Shown one piece after another: positions 49,079-60,485 of a stretch of 64,000 nt of DNA. Under the pieces are notes generated by a model. That model did no database searches, was not told where the DNA came from, and saw nothing but the letters and a program-made list of their open reading frames with translations. Position 1 is the first letter of the stretch. Every line of letters starts with the position of its first letter. Made by a program: the position numbers and the translations under genes. Origin of the DNA: Sipunculus nudus. Taxonomy: Eukaryota; Annelida; Sipuncula; Golfingiida; Sipunculidae. The stretch lies in contig CM049313.1 in the NCBI GenBank assembly GCA_026874595.1, positions 35,429,159-35,493,158 of the forward strand, read 5' to 3'.

Positions 49079-51170
49079 CAATAATATAGTAGTATACATG
49101 TGCATGGCTTGAAAAATTATATTTTTCATGTGGTTACATAAATAAAATAAATCTCTTCTAAATGTCTATAGCCACGTGAAAATATTTCACATGTCCTGAT
49201 CAGTTTGCAAGTACTAACAAAATCTTTTTAGACATTTGTCTGCCTTGCTGCTGAAAACAACCATTAAGGCTCTATTACTAGACTGTAGCCTACTGCAAGT
49301 TAAATAAGTAACATCAACCAACATAAATATCTATATGGCCACATCTGAAATTATTGTAACAGTCCTGGGGAGTTTGAATGTACCAATTATCCACAGGTAC
49401 CATATTGTCTTTTAACAATACATGAATATACATTAAAGAGGCAAGTGAGATTGAAACAGCTGTTTAGTCTTTTTTTAACAAAGTATTATGCAAATTTCTC
49501 TCTCATTCAACAAAGCTGATAGAATATTTAACGAGTAGCTTGTTTCTGAGATGGGGTCTCTGAAACATTATATGTAAGCACACAAGTACAGTTTCTGCTA
49601 AAGACACATGGGTACAGTGGATATGCAAGATAGCAATTTGCTGACATGCTATGAAGCCCAATATGGCACATTCTACCATCAAAAGTTGGCAGCTCATTAA
49701 GCCATTACAATAACATAATAACTTTAAAGAAGGTTTCCCTGCACATCAAACACAGCACACAAGTCATGCTCACTTTCCTTACTAATAAACAAGAGCAGTG
49801 CACAGACAATGGCATTGTTTTCTTAAAAGTTGCAATAAGAAGGACTGAGCTGGTCCATTTTGTAACCCTGTGTGATTACCAACCCCACCTTTATGTACAG
49901 ATCTACCTGAGTATAGTCTCACACAATCTTATTACTGTGGTGATATTTATATATATGTATCAAGATTTAGGTACATAAAATATATAGGTCCTATAAATAC
50001 ACATACACTCTTTTATCAGTCAAAATCAAATGCAGTTTTGTACATAATGCCCATGTAAACCTTTTATACTTTCAGTCATTCACACTTTATGCTGCCACGT
50101 GCTGAGATGTATCAAGTTACCAACTCACCCGTCTTAAATTTCATTTCCAAGAAGACATTTCCATTCAAAATACATGTACAATCAACAATCTGCATATAAT
50201 ATATTTTACACACACAGTCACAAAATTGGGCAAGATAGATTACCACCAGCTGTGTGGGACTCACTGAAGCTGCCAATTCAAAACAGAATTGGAAAGAATA
50301 TTAAATAAATTGGAATTTTGTGTGAAACTGTTTTTCATGTTTGTTTTGACAGGCCTAAAATCTGGCCCACCATGACCTGCAATTTACTTTGAAATGAGAT
50401 GAATTCTTGAATAAAAATCCAAATTCAAATATATCCAAGGTACAAGAGATCAAAATAGAAGAGAACCATTTATGAAAAAAAATTGAAAGAATACACTCCA
50501 TTTTCCCATACTGTTTGAACATTATTACTTAACAAGGCTATTGAAAGGTCAGATGTGAAAAATGAAGGGTTAAAAAATAGTGCTTAATGACCAATTTTGT
50601 ATGATGCTTTCCCTGTAGTACAATTTGTAATGCATGTTTATTGTTTGTAAAGTGCAAGCCTTATTTTTAAGATTCTGCTAGAATGTGTAAATTTGTTGGT
50701 CCCAAATAAAAAAGAATTCTAGTTGACATTATATAACACAAAAACACTTATATTAAAATGAAAAAGGATAAACTGGAACTTAAAACTGCTTAGAATAAGA
50801 ATATTTTTTTTATCTTTAAGCTAAACATATCTTTGCATGAGGATTGAACAGGAAATATATATCATAATGAATGTCAGTGTGAACAAAATGATCAAACCAA
50901 ATGAAGAATATGTCAGTCATAAAGAATAGATTAGTAATAACAGTTTCAAAACACAGGCAAAAACAACTTGATTCAATCTTTAAAACGTCATCATGTGAGA
51001 TCATCTAACTGACAAATAAGCATAGTTGGTAGTAGTCAGTCATACTGATTGGCCAGATCAATGGACAAAAAGGAAAATAAATTAAAAATGGCCATTCTTC
51101 CCTTCAGTATGACAAACTTACCACAGAATCCTGAATGAACACAAATGCAGCGTTGGCAAAAATGTAATGA
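46646..51170. other. anonymous AT-rich 3' flank of the F-box gene
   Basis: No other gene can be supported. TA tracts at 47627-47663, 49040-49076 and 51171-51192 and a G-run at 47891-47906. The F-box 3' UTR must extend leftward from 51215; a minus-strand AATAAA at 50636-50641 is one possible poly(A) signal, but the true end is not determinable. Confidence 0.5.
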
Positions 51171-51214
51171 ATATATATATATATATATATATGTTATGTG
51201 AACATACAAGATTG

Positions 51215-52642
51215 TTACATACACCAACCCGACTTGTGCTTTGGACAAGAACATTCTTCACTTAAGATGTCTTCTAGTTCAGGGTGTACAATGTCCTGCC
51301 AGTCTGGTCGCAGATGATGGCCGTTGATCACTCTCAGCTGCGGTGCTCCTTCGCGCAGGACTTCATACATACACGGGATGTTTACACAGTCTCTTGATAA
51401 CAGTGGGCCATTCCAAGGATGGCGAGCAATCTTGAATACCTCCAGAGAAGGAAGGTCCACTCCCTTCAGGTAGAAGCCACGGCATTGAGACACATCCAAA
51501 TATTTCAGATTTTCTGACCTAATCTGGTAGAACTGTAATCCACGGCCGCTTGGAGTCCACACCTCTAGAATCAGTCTCTCAAGGTGTGGGATATAGTGGA
51601 AAAGTTGGTCCAAAGATGACTGGTTTAATGTCTGGAACACAAAGTATCTTTCAAGGCCTAGTGTTTTCAGTTTGTCAAGACGGCTGAGACACTGCAGAGA
51701 TCGGACTGACCAATCAAATGGTAATGTCAGCTGCTCAACATTTGGTGTCATGGATGTGAATTTGTCAAAAAAGTTGACAAATTTGCGCTGCCTCTGACGG
51801 TGGCGATGCATGAACTCCTGACATTCACTGGATGACCAAACCATTTGTTCCAGCCAAAAAGGCCGTACTGGCGTTTCTTTCCAGTTCAAGTAAGCCATCT
51901 CAAGGTCTTCAAGGCGGCTACGGCTAAGGAAGCTATCCAGACCATCTAACCACCGGTCTTCTGGATCTCCAATGTCAAATGCAAAACAAAGTTTTTTGAG
52001 ATTTGGTCTAATTTGTTGTAAAAAAGTTAGATATTTGTTCATTTTTAGTCTGTAGTTTGCATAACACACCCTGCCACACACATGAGATCTTTTCTTACTG
52101 TGACACAAAGGGAAGGCTCGTAGATCTACATCATGCCACAAACAAGGCGACTTAATGAGACAGTTCCACTCCTGACAGACCTGACCTGCGATTCCTTTTT
52201 CACTTTGAGTGAGGAATCCAAAGATTTTCAATTTGCAGTCCTGAGGGAGAAATGCAAACGGGAACTTGTCGTCACCACATTTATTATGTCGCATACCTGA
52301 GAAAAAGGCTGGGAGCACTCTATTTTTTTCATTTTTTATAAATCTGTCCACAACATCAGCAGCATAATAATGACTGCAGTCATCCGTTCCAATGGACTGT
52401 TGAGCGTTTCCTTTGTTTGCTGCTACACACTCTGACACAGACCGGTTTCTTTTGCTGCATCCTCTCTTTGTGACGGATGGCTTTCGTGGACTGCTGAGAG
52501 CCCGTTTGACGGAGGCAGCTCCTACTTCATTTATATTCTCCATGGACTGGTTCTCCTCAACACATGATGTGAGAATACTGAAGTATAGACAGGCTGCTGA
52601 TGTCAAGCCAGCTAAACATTCACTTTCTGCTCTCTTCCTCAT
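51215..52642 (-). CDS. F-box protein with leucine-rich repeat-like C-terminal half
   Basis: A 475-residue open frame with no internal intron. The N-terminal ~120 residues are Ser/Lys/Arg-rich and look disordered, with a basic cluster near residues 46-68 that could be a nuclear signal. An F-box fits residues ~131-174: it opens FLPQDCKLKIFGFL and ends with a C-L-W-H-D-V-D-L segment, the usual Skp1-binding pattern. After it come irregular leucine-rich segments (such as LKTLGLERY, LERLILEVW, LKYLDVSQCRGF), then a short Cys/His tail (ECSCPKHKSGWC). By family knowledge this would be the substrate-recognition subunit of an SCF (Skp1-Cul1-F-box) ubiquitin ligase; the substrate is unknown. The start is placed at MRKRAE because a splice acceptor (TATTTTCAG) lies 10 bases upstream in the same strand, so the open frame farther upstream is intronic. 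At least one 5' non-coding exon is therefore expected in the divergent promoter region shared with the kelch gene. I cannot assign it to a named FBXO or FBXL orthologue. Confidence 0.87.
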   Translation of the reverse strand: MRKRAESECLAGLTSAACLYFSILTSCVEENQSMENINEVGAASVKRALSSPRKPSVTKRGCSKRNRSVSECVAANKGNAQQSIGTDDCSHYYAADVVDRFIKNEKNRVLPAFFSGMRHNKCGDDKFPFAFLPQDCKLKIFGFLTQSEKGIAGQVCQEWNCLIKSPCLWHDVDLRAFPLCHSKKRSHVCGRVCYANYRLKMNKYLTFLQQIRPNLKKLCFAFDIGDPEDRWLDGLDSFLSRSRLEDLEMAYLNWKETPVRPFWLEQMVWSSSECQEFMHRHRQRQRKFVNFFDKFTSMTPNVEQLTLPFDWSVRSLQCLSRLDKLKTLGLERYFVFQTLNQSSLDQLFHYIPHLERLILEVWTPSGRGLQFYQIRSENLKYLDVSQCRGFYLKGVDLPSLEVFKIARHPWNGPLLSRDCVNIPCMYEVLREGAPQLRVINGHHLRPDWQDIVHPELEDILSEECSCPKHKSGWCM

Positions 52643-52651
52643 TTCAATTAA

Positions 52652-52668
52652 CCTGAAAATATACAGTA
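52652..52668 (-). other. splice acceptor of the F-box coding exon
   Basis: On the minus strand a pyrimidine-leaning tract ending TATTTTCAG abuts GTTAATTG, 10 bases before the chosen ATG. It implies that the coding exon begins at 52652 and that the 5' UTR is spliced. A candidate donor (GTAAGT) on the same strand lies near 53339-53344 and another near 53709-53714. Confidence 0.6.
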
Positions 52669-53099
52669 ACACCGATTAAATAATAATTACAATAAACAAT
52701 TTCAATAAAAACAGAAATAGCATTGGCAAAACCAATAAAATATCCCATCCAAAGCAAATGAATAAATTAAGAAGAATTGCCCACTTTTTGGATTGTAATA
52801 GAATATAATATTCTTTTATTTTAAATGAAAAAAAATATGTCACTAGTCCTCATATTTTTAACAATAGCTCTACCCTCTTAGAAGTCTTCACACATACTGC
52901 CATGCCACAACTGTCTATCAGTGAACTATGCACTTTCATACTTTTTAACTCAAGGTGCAATTCATATCACTTGTACCCTGGATGCTTAAATGGAACACAA
53001 CAGGCAGACCAATAAATAGTAAGGACTCCCGATAAGGCACAAAGGACTCTGACATCCAGAGCCATATTATATATCTGATAAATTCATATTTATTTAAAG

Positions 53100-53960
53100 T
53101 TCGTGAACTGATAAAGAAACGATCTGCGGTTTATCTATGAAGAAACGCCGAGATAGCTAACGAGTCGAACCTAGCTGGGCGATCAGCTGATTTCAATCTG
53201 CGGCCATTTCCCCATTTGACGCTGACAAGCCCAACTATTTGAACCAGTTCCAACTGGTTTCCGTGTGGTTTCCCTATCCTCATCGACAATGAACTATACA
53301 GAAATACAAATACTAAAATACATGCAAGCTTTCATACTGACTTACTGTTAAATTTCACGACAGCCCGTTCATAATCTATCATGGTTTAGCACTGAGAGCG
53401 TCTTTAGTAGAACGCGCCGATCAGCTGATTTCAACCGCAAGCCATTTTGACGATCTGTAACTGTCTGTGAGCTTGCTTTAACCGCCAAGAACTGCCTAAA
53501 TTTGGAATGATACGACGAATTCTACAAAGTATGTGAATTTCTGTCCTCGTTCCTTCCGACTACACTCACGGAGGTTATTTTAAAATGCGCATATTTGTTT
53601 AATTTAATCGAATTGTACACAAAGGATCCTACCTGCTTCGCCCAGCTGACAGCTCACTTCTCAACGAAGCAACAACGGACGCGTCCGACTACACCCGAGC
53701 ATAAATTAACTTACTTTCCATATGGTGATGTCATGGTGCGCTCATTGATCAGGTGACAACAAAAATTGCTTTCAAAACCACTCAATACAACTAGATTTCT
53801 AATTGCTCCAAAATATAATTAATATATGGAATCATCATGGTTTATAAAAGCTTGTACAATAAAAACCTGAATTTTATTTGACCCCTCATGACCTTCCCAC
53901 AATGCATTTCTTTGCGGGAAATTGGAACCAAGATTGCGGGAACAAATTCCAAATATCGAA
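53100..53960. promoter_or_regulatory. putative divergent promoter between F-box and kelch genes
   Basis: The gap between the two head-to-head start codons is GC-richer than the surrounding DNA and lacks recognised repeats. A ~30-bp motif, GATCAGCTGATTTCAA followed by a GCCATTT box, occurs twice in the same orientation at 53181-53209 and 53419-53448. On the minus strand its end reads AAATGGC, like a YY1-type initiator element. TGATGTCA, a CRE/ATF-like site, lies near 53726. TCCCACAATGC at 53895-53905 fits the ZNF143/THAP11 core TCCCANNATGC, and GCGGGAAA at 53914-53921 fits an E2F site; both are just upstream of the kelch ATG. On the minus strand two short upstream ORFs precede the GTAAGT donor at ~53344, consistent with a 5' UTR exon. 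Transcription starts themselves cannot be seen. Confidence 0.55.
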
Positions 53961-54019
53961 ACAAGTCTTGGTTAGTTTTATACACTGAATATTGCTATTA
54001 TTTACTAAAACAGTACACC

Positions 54020-54236
54020 ATGGGTAATGAGGCAAGCCAACAGCTCAAGTACGGAGATCGTCTTGATAATGATGTGACGGTGAGCTGGGGACAATTTACA
54101 GGTAACCCTTTTGTTGGCCGGGATGGTCACGCCGCATGTGCGGTTGGCAATCATCTGTACGTGTTTGGTGGACTCAAAAAGGCTGAAGGCGAAATCGGAG
54201 CGTCCGAATCAAATGAACTGTTGTGTTTCAATGTTG
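54020..54236 (+). CDS. kelch-repeat protein, coding exon 1 (start, N-myristoylation motif, first blade)
   Basis: Exon 1 of a kelch beta-propeller protein whose reading continues through three further exons and off the window. The ATG sits in a strong start context (ACACCATGG). The first residues, MGNEAS, fit the N-myristoylation rule (Gly2, Ser6), so membrane attachment is plausible. Residues ~34-72 form the first kelch unit: RDGHAACAVGNHLYVFGG carries the diagnostic double glycine at 50-51. The exon ends after residue 72 in phase 1 at a GTAAGT donor. An upstream in-frame ATG at 53888 exists but would read through the promoter motifs and lacks the good context, so I rejected it. Kelch propellers mediate protein binding in proteins such as RABEPK and the KLHDC1/2 ubiquitin-ligase receptors; the sequence resembles these but I cannot name the orthologue. 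Confidence 0.87.
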
Positions 54237-55771
54237 GTAAGTATGATACTCCAATCTGGACTCAAGTGGATTTCTATGAGTGAGTAGGAAATGGATATAT
54301 AGTTGAAAATGTAGTGTTACTTTCTCATTTAATTTCGAATCTCGATTATATCTACATCTAAAATAGACTAAATTTATTTATCTATTTATTTTAGTTATTT
54401 AGCTAAATAAATAAATTAAAATTCTAAAAATACTTAGACTAATTTCACTTAATTCTACAAACTGGAACCTCTATTTCATTGATAAAAATGCTCTAATCTT
54501 TAACTGGTTTAGGTTTAATTAGCTAATCATCCATGAATAACACTTGATTATTTCATATTTGACAGAATAAGAAATAAAACCAGGCATAATAATATTAATA
54601 ATAATAAGGCTTTTTCACGGGTCTTGAATGACTTGATAATTTTGATGTAAGGATTATTGTATTTTCTATTCATTTTTACTTATTTCTAAATTTTCATTTT
54701 TAAATGAATACTTGAATGGATTTTTAAAGTCTTCATATTTTCTTAAATAATTATAAATTGGTAAATTTTGTAAAATTAAATTTTCATGTAATAATACAAA
54801 AACAGTCCCTGAAATCAACCCTCAAATGGTACCTAGGTAACTCATTTTTACAGATCTGTTTGCTCTGATATGAGTTTGGGTGCTATATGGTGACTATGAC
54901 TCTTCACACAGTAATTTAATACTTTAATGAATATCAGATATCCCACCTTTGATTGACACCAGGCAAGGTTTCGCTGCCAGCCAATCAAGGCAGTGCGGAA
55001 CAAAGCCCTTGTTAATGGCCAATTCATTAGTACCTGGTTTCTGATACACAAGCACTATCAGTAACATTACTCATAGTGCCTCTTCAGTCAAGTGGTCAGT
55101 CACCCAGATGGGCTGCTATATAATTGCCACCCTTAAATGAAGTTCATCCTCCATATATCATTAAAGCATGTCTACGTTTTATGTATTCTTATGAAAACAT
55201 CTTAATAAAACATTACTCATGGAAATTTTATACAGATTCCTATCATAATTTCTTGTCTATTCTTTTAAAGACTTTATTTTTTGGAGAGCATGCACATATA
55301 TATTAATTAAAAATATATCTGCATGTTTAAAACTTTTAAGCGATGTCAAAATCAGAATTCATAAAATTTTTAAATTGTTTTGTTTTCTGAATGTGTTAAA
55401 ATCTTGAAATTTAATAATGAAAATAGGCAAATGTATTTACTGATATATTTTTCAAAGTATTATTGCTGATACATTTTAAAAGAAGTAATGATTTGGCCTC
55501 TATAAAAATAAACAAGATTTAAAATTTTTGCAGAGAACAGTACTGACATTTAGTCCAATACTAACATAAATTTCAACACTAAGTCTTGGTTGTACTTTTT
55601 GATCTAGCAGATCATCTTCTTGAAACTCCAGATATGTTTTTGATTAATTTAAATGATTGGTTACAAATGAGGAGATGTATATTAAATATTTTATATGTTT
55701 TAGTACTGAGAGACAGCTTGTTAATTTAGTAAATATGAGTTAAATGCACAGTTATCATTCATGCATTAATT

Positions 55772-57500
55772 TTAGCTCAGCTGACTATAAGTCATCTGAG
55801 CTATAGTCGTGGTCCATTGTCCGTCGTCCGTCCGTCTGTCCACGTCTGTGGCACATTTTGAAACCGTAAGACCTAGGAATCCAAAATTCGGCATAATGTT
55901 AGACGTCCCCAAGATCTCCTACCAAGCCGAAAACTGGGTCTTTGCGACTTTGTTCCTTTGAGAAATTAAGAAAAACCTCAATTTTTTTATTAAAAACCTA
56001 TTTTCACTTTTTAGGACTGCCTATTATCAAAACTACTCATCTGTTTTTCCTCATATTTACCATGAATATTCCCCTATATAGTTCCTATGTACATGCCAGA
56101 AATTACGTCTGTATTATATAATTTAAAAAAGTTATGGGTCAAAACAATGCATTTTGTAAAAAAATCAGGAAAGATATTTGATCACTTAACACAAAACATG
56201 TTAAAGCTATAGACTAGTTTTCCAGTAATATAACTTTAATTTATCAAAATTAAATTTTATACCCAAAATTAGATCAAAATCTTTTAAATTTTTGGAAATA
56301 TTAACAAAAATAAAAAATTGGTACCTTAAGCCAACCCCAAAGAAGTATTCACTCATCGAGCAGCAACAGGTTGCTGCTGTCAAGACCTCAGCCCTGTGTG
56401 CTCCTTAAGCATGTTCTCTGAGCCAACAGTCGCAGTGCCACGCCAAGCCAAGCAGGGAGCCGTAGAGGGCGCCATCTTCTCTCCTGGGTTGTTGTCTTTG
56501 TTAGAAAGCTACAGCATCCACAGCCACAAAGCCAGAAGCAACCCGCATTCCCTCCACTGATCCCAGCAGCGGAGACCCAGCCATGCCATTCGAGAGCCGA
56601 ACTCGATTCTTGTGAATGACCTAACTTCGAGACGCAAAGCCCTTTTACTTGCGTTTTCGGTCATTTGGACCATTTAACCAGTTTCCCTGTACCTTATTTG
56701 CCCAACTTTGACCATGGCACTTTTTTTTCCTGTAAGTACTGTGGATTTAATTTTCACAGCATGTTTTTGTTAGCATTTTGTCTGTTAACACCAAAAATTT
56801 GAAACCAGTTGATCAAAAACTGTAGATGTTATTCAAGTTTTCAAGCACCATGTAACATATTGTTTACATCAAGCTAGTGTTATGCAGTTTGCAAGAGCTC
56901 AGCTCCCCAGCTTCAGCTCTCAGTTCCTAAAATTTTGCATACAATTAGATGTCTCCAAAATCCCCTACCATGCCAAGAATTTGGTCACTAGGACTTAATA
57001 CCTTCGAGATAATTATAGAAAACTTCATTTTTCCATTAAAAACCCATTGTTACACTTCAAGACTGCCTAATATCAAAACTACTGATCAGACTTTAATCAT
57101 ATATAATATACATATTTTTCTATACAGTCTCTATGCACATGCTAGAAATGATGTCAGTATTGTGTAATTGGATTTAAGTTATGGGCCCAAACATAATCCA
57201 CTCTGTAAAAAATCAAGAAATATATTAATTTCCTCAACAAGAGGATTGCTGAAGCTAGAGATTTTTTGTCAGGGATGTAACATTATTAAATCAAGAATTA
57301 ATTGAATATCCAAAATTGGTTCTGAATTTTTCAAATTTTATAAGTTATTAGTATAAATATAAAATTGGTACCTTAAATATGCCAAACTTTGACCATGGCA
57401 CGTTTGTTTCCTGTGAGCACTGTTGATATAATTTTCATATCATGCACACATAAAGATTTCAGCTTTTTAGTTTAGAAAGCTGAAAGAAATTGGCCAAAAA
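55772..57500 (+). mobile_element. family 3c element (~675-bp core), 5' end intact, with internal insertion
   Basis: It starts with TAGCTCAGCTGACT-ATA-AGTCATCTGAGCTA, a 14-bp stem with one mismatch, then a CCGTCGTCCGTCCGTCTGTC leader. The core is the reverse complement of the cluster at 37434-46645. The marker TGACCATGGCAC recurs at ~56708 and ~57389, a ~680-bp period. A 360-bp segment absent from other copies interrupts it at 56329-56688. The 3' end is not seen; similarity fades near 57500. Confidence 0.7.
56329..56688. mobile_element. 360-bp insertion with 8-bp direct repeat GTACCTTA
   Basis: This segment has no counterpart in the homologous repeat copies (for example near 46070 or 57370). 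GTACCTTA occurs at 56321-56328 and again at 56689-56696 where other copies have it once, so an 8-bp target duplication is inferred, as for hAT elements. The insert is clearly GC-richer than its host, contains a GCAGCAAC/GTTGCTGC hairpin near its left end, and has no obvious terminal inverted repeats or ORF. A B-box-like CTTCGAGAC lies near 56626. A SINE or hAT-derived insertion are both possible. Confidence 0.55.
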
Positions 57501-58387
57501 TTGTAGCTTTTATTAATGTTTTTATGAGACCATGTCAGACCTTAGCTTTCCCCAGCCCCTCTTGAGTCACCTGTATGTTGACCTTGTTGACCTTTCATCA
57601 AATTATGCACGCTTGACGCCAGGCATACACTGGGGCAGCCAGGCAGCTTATGGCCAGCCACAGTTGATCAAGGTGTCCAACCCAACTCATCTAGTAGTTT
57701 TAACTAACAAAACAACAATAAACAATAAATTAATAAATTTTTATTGTTTTTTAATAACAAATTAAAGAAAAATAGAAAAGGAATTTGTTAGTTGATAATA
57801 ACAGGAAATTAACTTGCAGTTACTGATGATATAAGAATCTTGTATAGATTGATAGAATGTCACATATTCCAAATAACACCATGCAGTTACCTATGGTATT
57901 TTTTAGTTCAATTTTAATGATAAAAAATAAATCATATTATTCATTACTAATCATTAGGGATCATATGAAGGAAATTAATGATAGACAAAGATGCAGTTGA
58001 TAAAATATTAATCTAGATTCCTGCTGTTTCTAGTGTGTACATTGATGTGAAATTAGTCCAAAATGAATACATGTATATTACATTGATTTTTTTTTTTAAT
58101 ATGAATAAAAGCCATAAAACCAGGTACTTGTGATCATTATTTAAATGTGTGAATTTTGTATATTCTGGATTCTTAACATCATTGTTTGGTGAAAACTGAA
58201 TAAATACCAAACATGGTGCGAATACTTTGCAAATGTTTTTGAATACGAATATGAATATGTACTCCATTATAAAATTTCTTGCATAAGAATGGGAATTCAG
58301 GTAAAAATGAAAGTATATGAATACCAGTGCAAATACTTTCAATATGTATTCATGAATGCATTCATGAATATATTCTTGGATATTATT

Positions 58388-59838
58388 GTATCCGCCAAAA
58401 CAGAGTTTTGCGGATACTATGTTTTCAGCTGCACGCCGCCGCGGCCGCGTAGGTGTCCGGAGAACTCCTCCGTAACCGCTGGGCGGAATTTTACGAAACC
58501 CGGGATTATGTTCGGGTCACATGTGAACTGCTGCGCCCCGATTTTGTTTTGACCTCTGACCTTTCCTCTGCGCTCTGCGTCCGTTTGTACGTCTGTTTCC
58601 ACACATAAACCCACATATCTCCGGAACCGTTTGACCAATCAGGAAAATTTTTTTGCACAAATGTAGCCCTTGGAGAGCTTTATAACATACACAAAAAATG
58701 GTGGCGCCACCTGCAACCATGTTTGCACAGTGTCCATCTGTTTGTCTGCCTTGGGTTAAAATCACTCATATCTCTGCAGTGACTAGACTAATTCACCTGA
58801 AATTTGGCATGCGTAAACATCCTGGATAGCTTTTCTGATTTTATGACAGGTCGCGCCACCTACATTCACATTTACGCTGCAGACATCCAAGCTCATATCT
58901 CGGGAACCTTTTGACCGATCAGGAAATTTTTTTTTGCACAAATGTAGCCCTTAGAGAGCTTTATAACATACACAAAAATGGTGGCGCCACCTGCAACCAT
59001 GTTTGCACAGTGTCCATCTGTTCATCTGCCTTGGGTTAAAATCACTCATATCTCTGCAGTGACTTGACTAATTCACCTGAAATTCGGCATGCGTATACAT
59101 CCTGGATAGCTTTTCTGATTTTATGACAGGTGTCGCCACCTACATTCACGTTTACGCTGCAGACATCCAAGCTCATATCTCGGGAACCATTTGACCGATT
59201 GGGTCAAAATTTTGCATGTGTATAGATCTCACATTGCTCTTCATCATACGCAAAACTGGTGGCGCCACCTGCAGACATTTTTGCACAGCTCCTGTCTGTT
59301 TGTCTGCCAGGGGATAAAATCACTCATATCTCGGCAGTGGTGTGACATATCTGCCTAAAATTTTGCAGGTTTATACATCCCCGACAGCTCTCTTGATTTT
59401 ATGACAGGTGGCGCCACCTGCATTCTAGTTTATGCAGCAGACATCCAAGCTCATATCTTGGGAACCGTTTGACCGATTGGGCCAAAGTTTTGCATGTGTA
59501 TAGTTCTCACATAGCTCTTTATTATACGCAAAACTGGTGGCGCCACCTGCAACCATTTTTGCTCCGCGTCCATCTGTTTGTCTGCCACGGGCTAAAATCA
59601 CTCATATACATGTAGTGGTTTGACTTATCTGCCTTAAATTTTGCATATGTATACAACTTGGACGGCTTTCTGGATTTTAGGGTGGGGGGGCACCCTACAT
59701 ACACAATTTGGCTGCAGACATCCATGCTAATATGCAACACTCTATTTCCCCTTGCCACTCAATCCATGCCTCACTTCACCAGTTCCACTCTGATTTAGGC
59801 GGATACACGATGTCGCTTGTCGACTACCCGTATTCTAG
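58388..59838 (+). mobile_element. complete family 1 Helentron-like non-autonomous element in kelch intron 1
   Basis: The 5' end GTATCCGCC...GCGGATAC forms a 30-base hairpin (58388-58417). A leader with GCGTCCGTTTGTACGTCTG follows, then a core of alternating ~130-150-bp units each carrying GGTGGCGCCACC or a near copy. The 3' end has GGCGGATAC (59798-59806), a GTCG/CGAC hairpin with loop CTTGT, and terminal CTAG (59835-59838), flanked by T on both sides. This is one of two copies in the window with both ends intact, 1451 bp long. Confidence 0.8.
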
Positions 59839-60184
59839 TTTTAATAATCATTTCAGTTGTATTTTATTTTAAAAAATCATACGATTTTCTTATTATTTTT
59901 AATAAAAATTATATTTGGGACAATTTGTAATTATTTTTAATAAATAGTTAAACTCTTATATTATATGTTCGCTTATAAGTTATATGGCCAAGTCAAAATC
60001 TGTGTGACAATAGAACTCCATTTGTTAATAAAATAAATGAGATCAATCCTCTTCCCTGTCTCCAAAGATACTATCAAAATCATACATAAGCTTAACACCC
60101 ACAACTCATAATAAAGCTTATATTTATTTCCACACAAAACAAGCATGTGCCTCATTTTTAAATCATATTTTTTATCATATATAA

Positions 60185-60217
60185 CAGCTGAACGCTGTGA
60201 CCCATGGGTCCCTTGTT
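60185..60217 (+). repeat. family 3 element 3' terminus (solo)
   Basis: CAGCTGAACGCTGTGACCC then ATGGGTC and a CCTTGTT end, matching other family 3 ends. No family 5' end or core could be placed to its left with confidence. Confidence 0.55.
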
Positions 60218-60485
60218 ATAAATCAGCAAGATGCAGCTTAAGTTTTGTGGCATTTAGCACTTTCAGTAGTAGCATTGTCTTAAATTCCATTTTATGCTGG
60301 ATAATACATCAACAATATTTCCTGTGTAATTAAGATGAAAAATTAACTTTGTTCTGTTGTGACATTTTAAGATTGTACCTGTTTTATCATATGAGTTCTT
60401 GTCACAATCATCAAAAATTGTTTTTTTTTTATCCATATGTTTTATATTTGGCTGTGTTAATAAATTTATAAATTTTCTCTCTCAG

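Larger units (their letters stand above)
54237..60485 (+). other. kelch intron 1 (6.2 kb), repeat-rich
   Basis: GT-AG intron. Its left part (54237-55771) is AT-rich with no recognisable gene. It then holds a family 3c element with a 360-bp insertion (55772-~57500), AT-rich DNA (57500-58387), a family 1 element (58388-59838), more AT-rich DNA and a family 3 3' terminus (60185-60217). All these are in the same orientation as the gene. Confidence 0.8.

Noticed and set aside
52643-52672. Ten extra N-terminal codons for the F-box protein (from a GTG)
   Set aside because: They cross a splice acceptor and begin with GTG; the ATG at 52642 is the first after the acceptor.
53888-54019. Upstream in-frame ATG extending the kelch protein by 44 residues
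   Set aside because: The extension overlaps the ZNF143- and E2F-type sites, has a non-kelch composition and poor start context, and would hide the myristoylation motif; MGNEAS has the better context.
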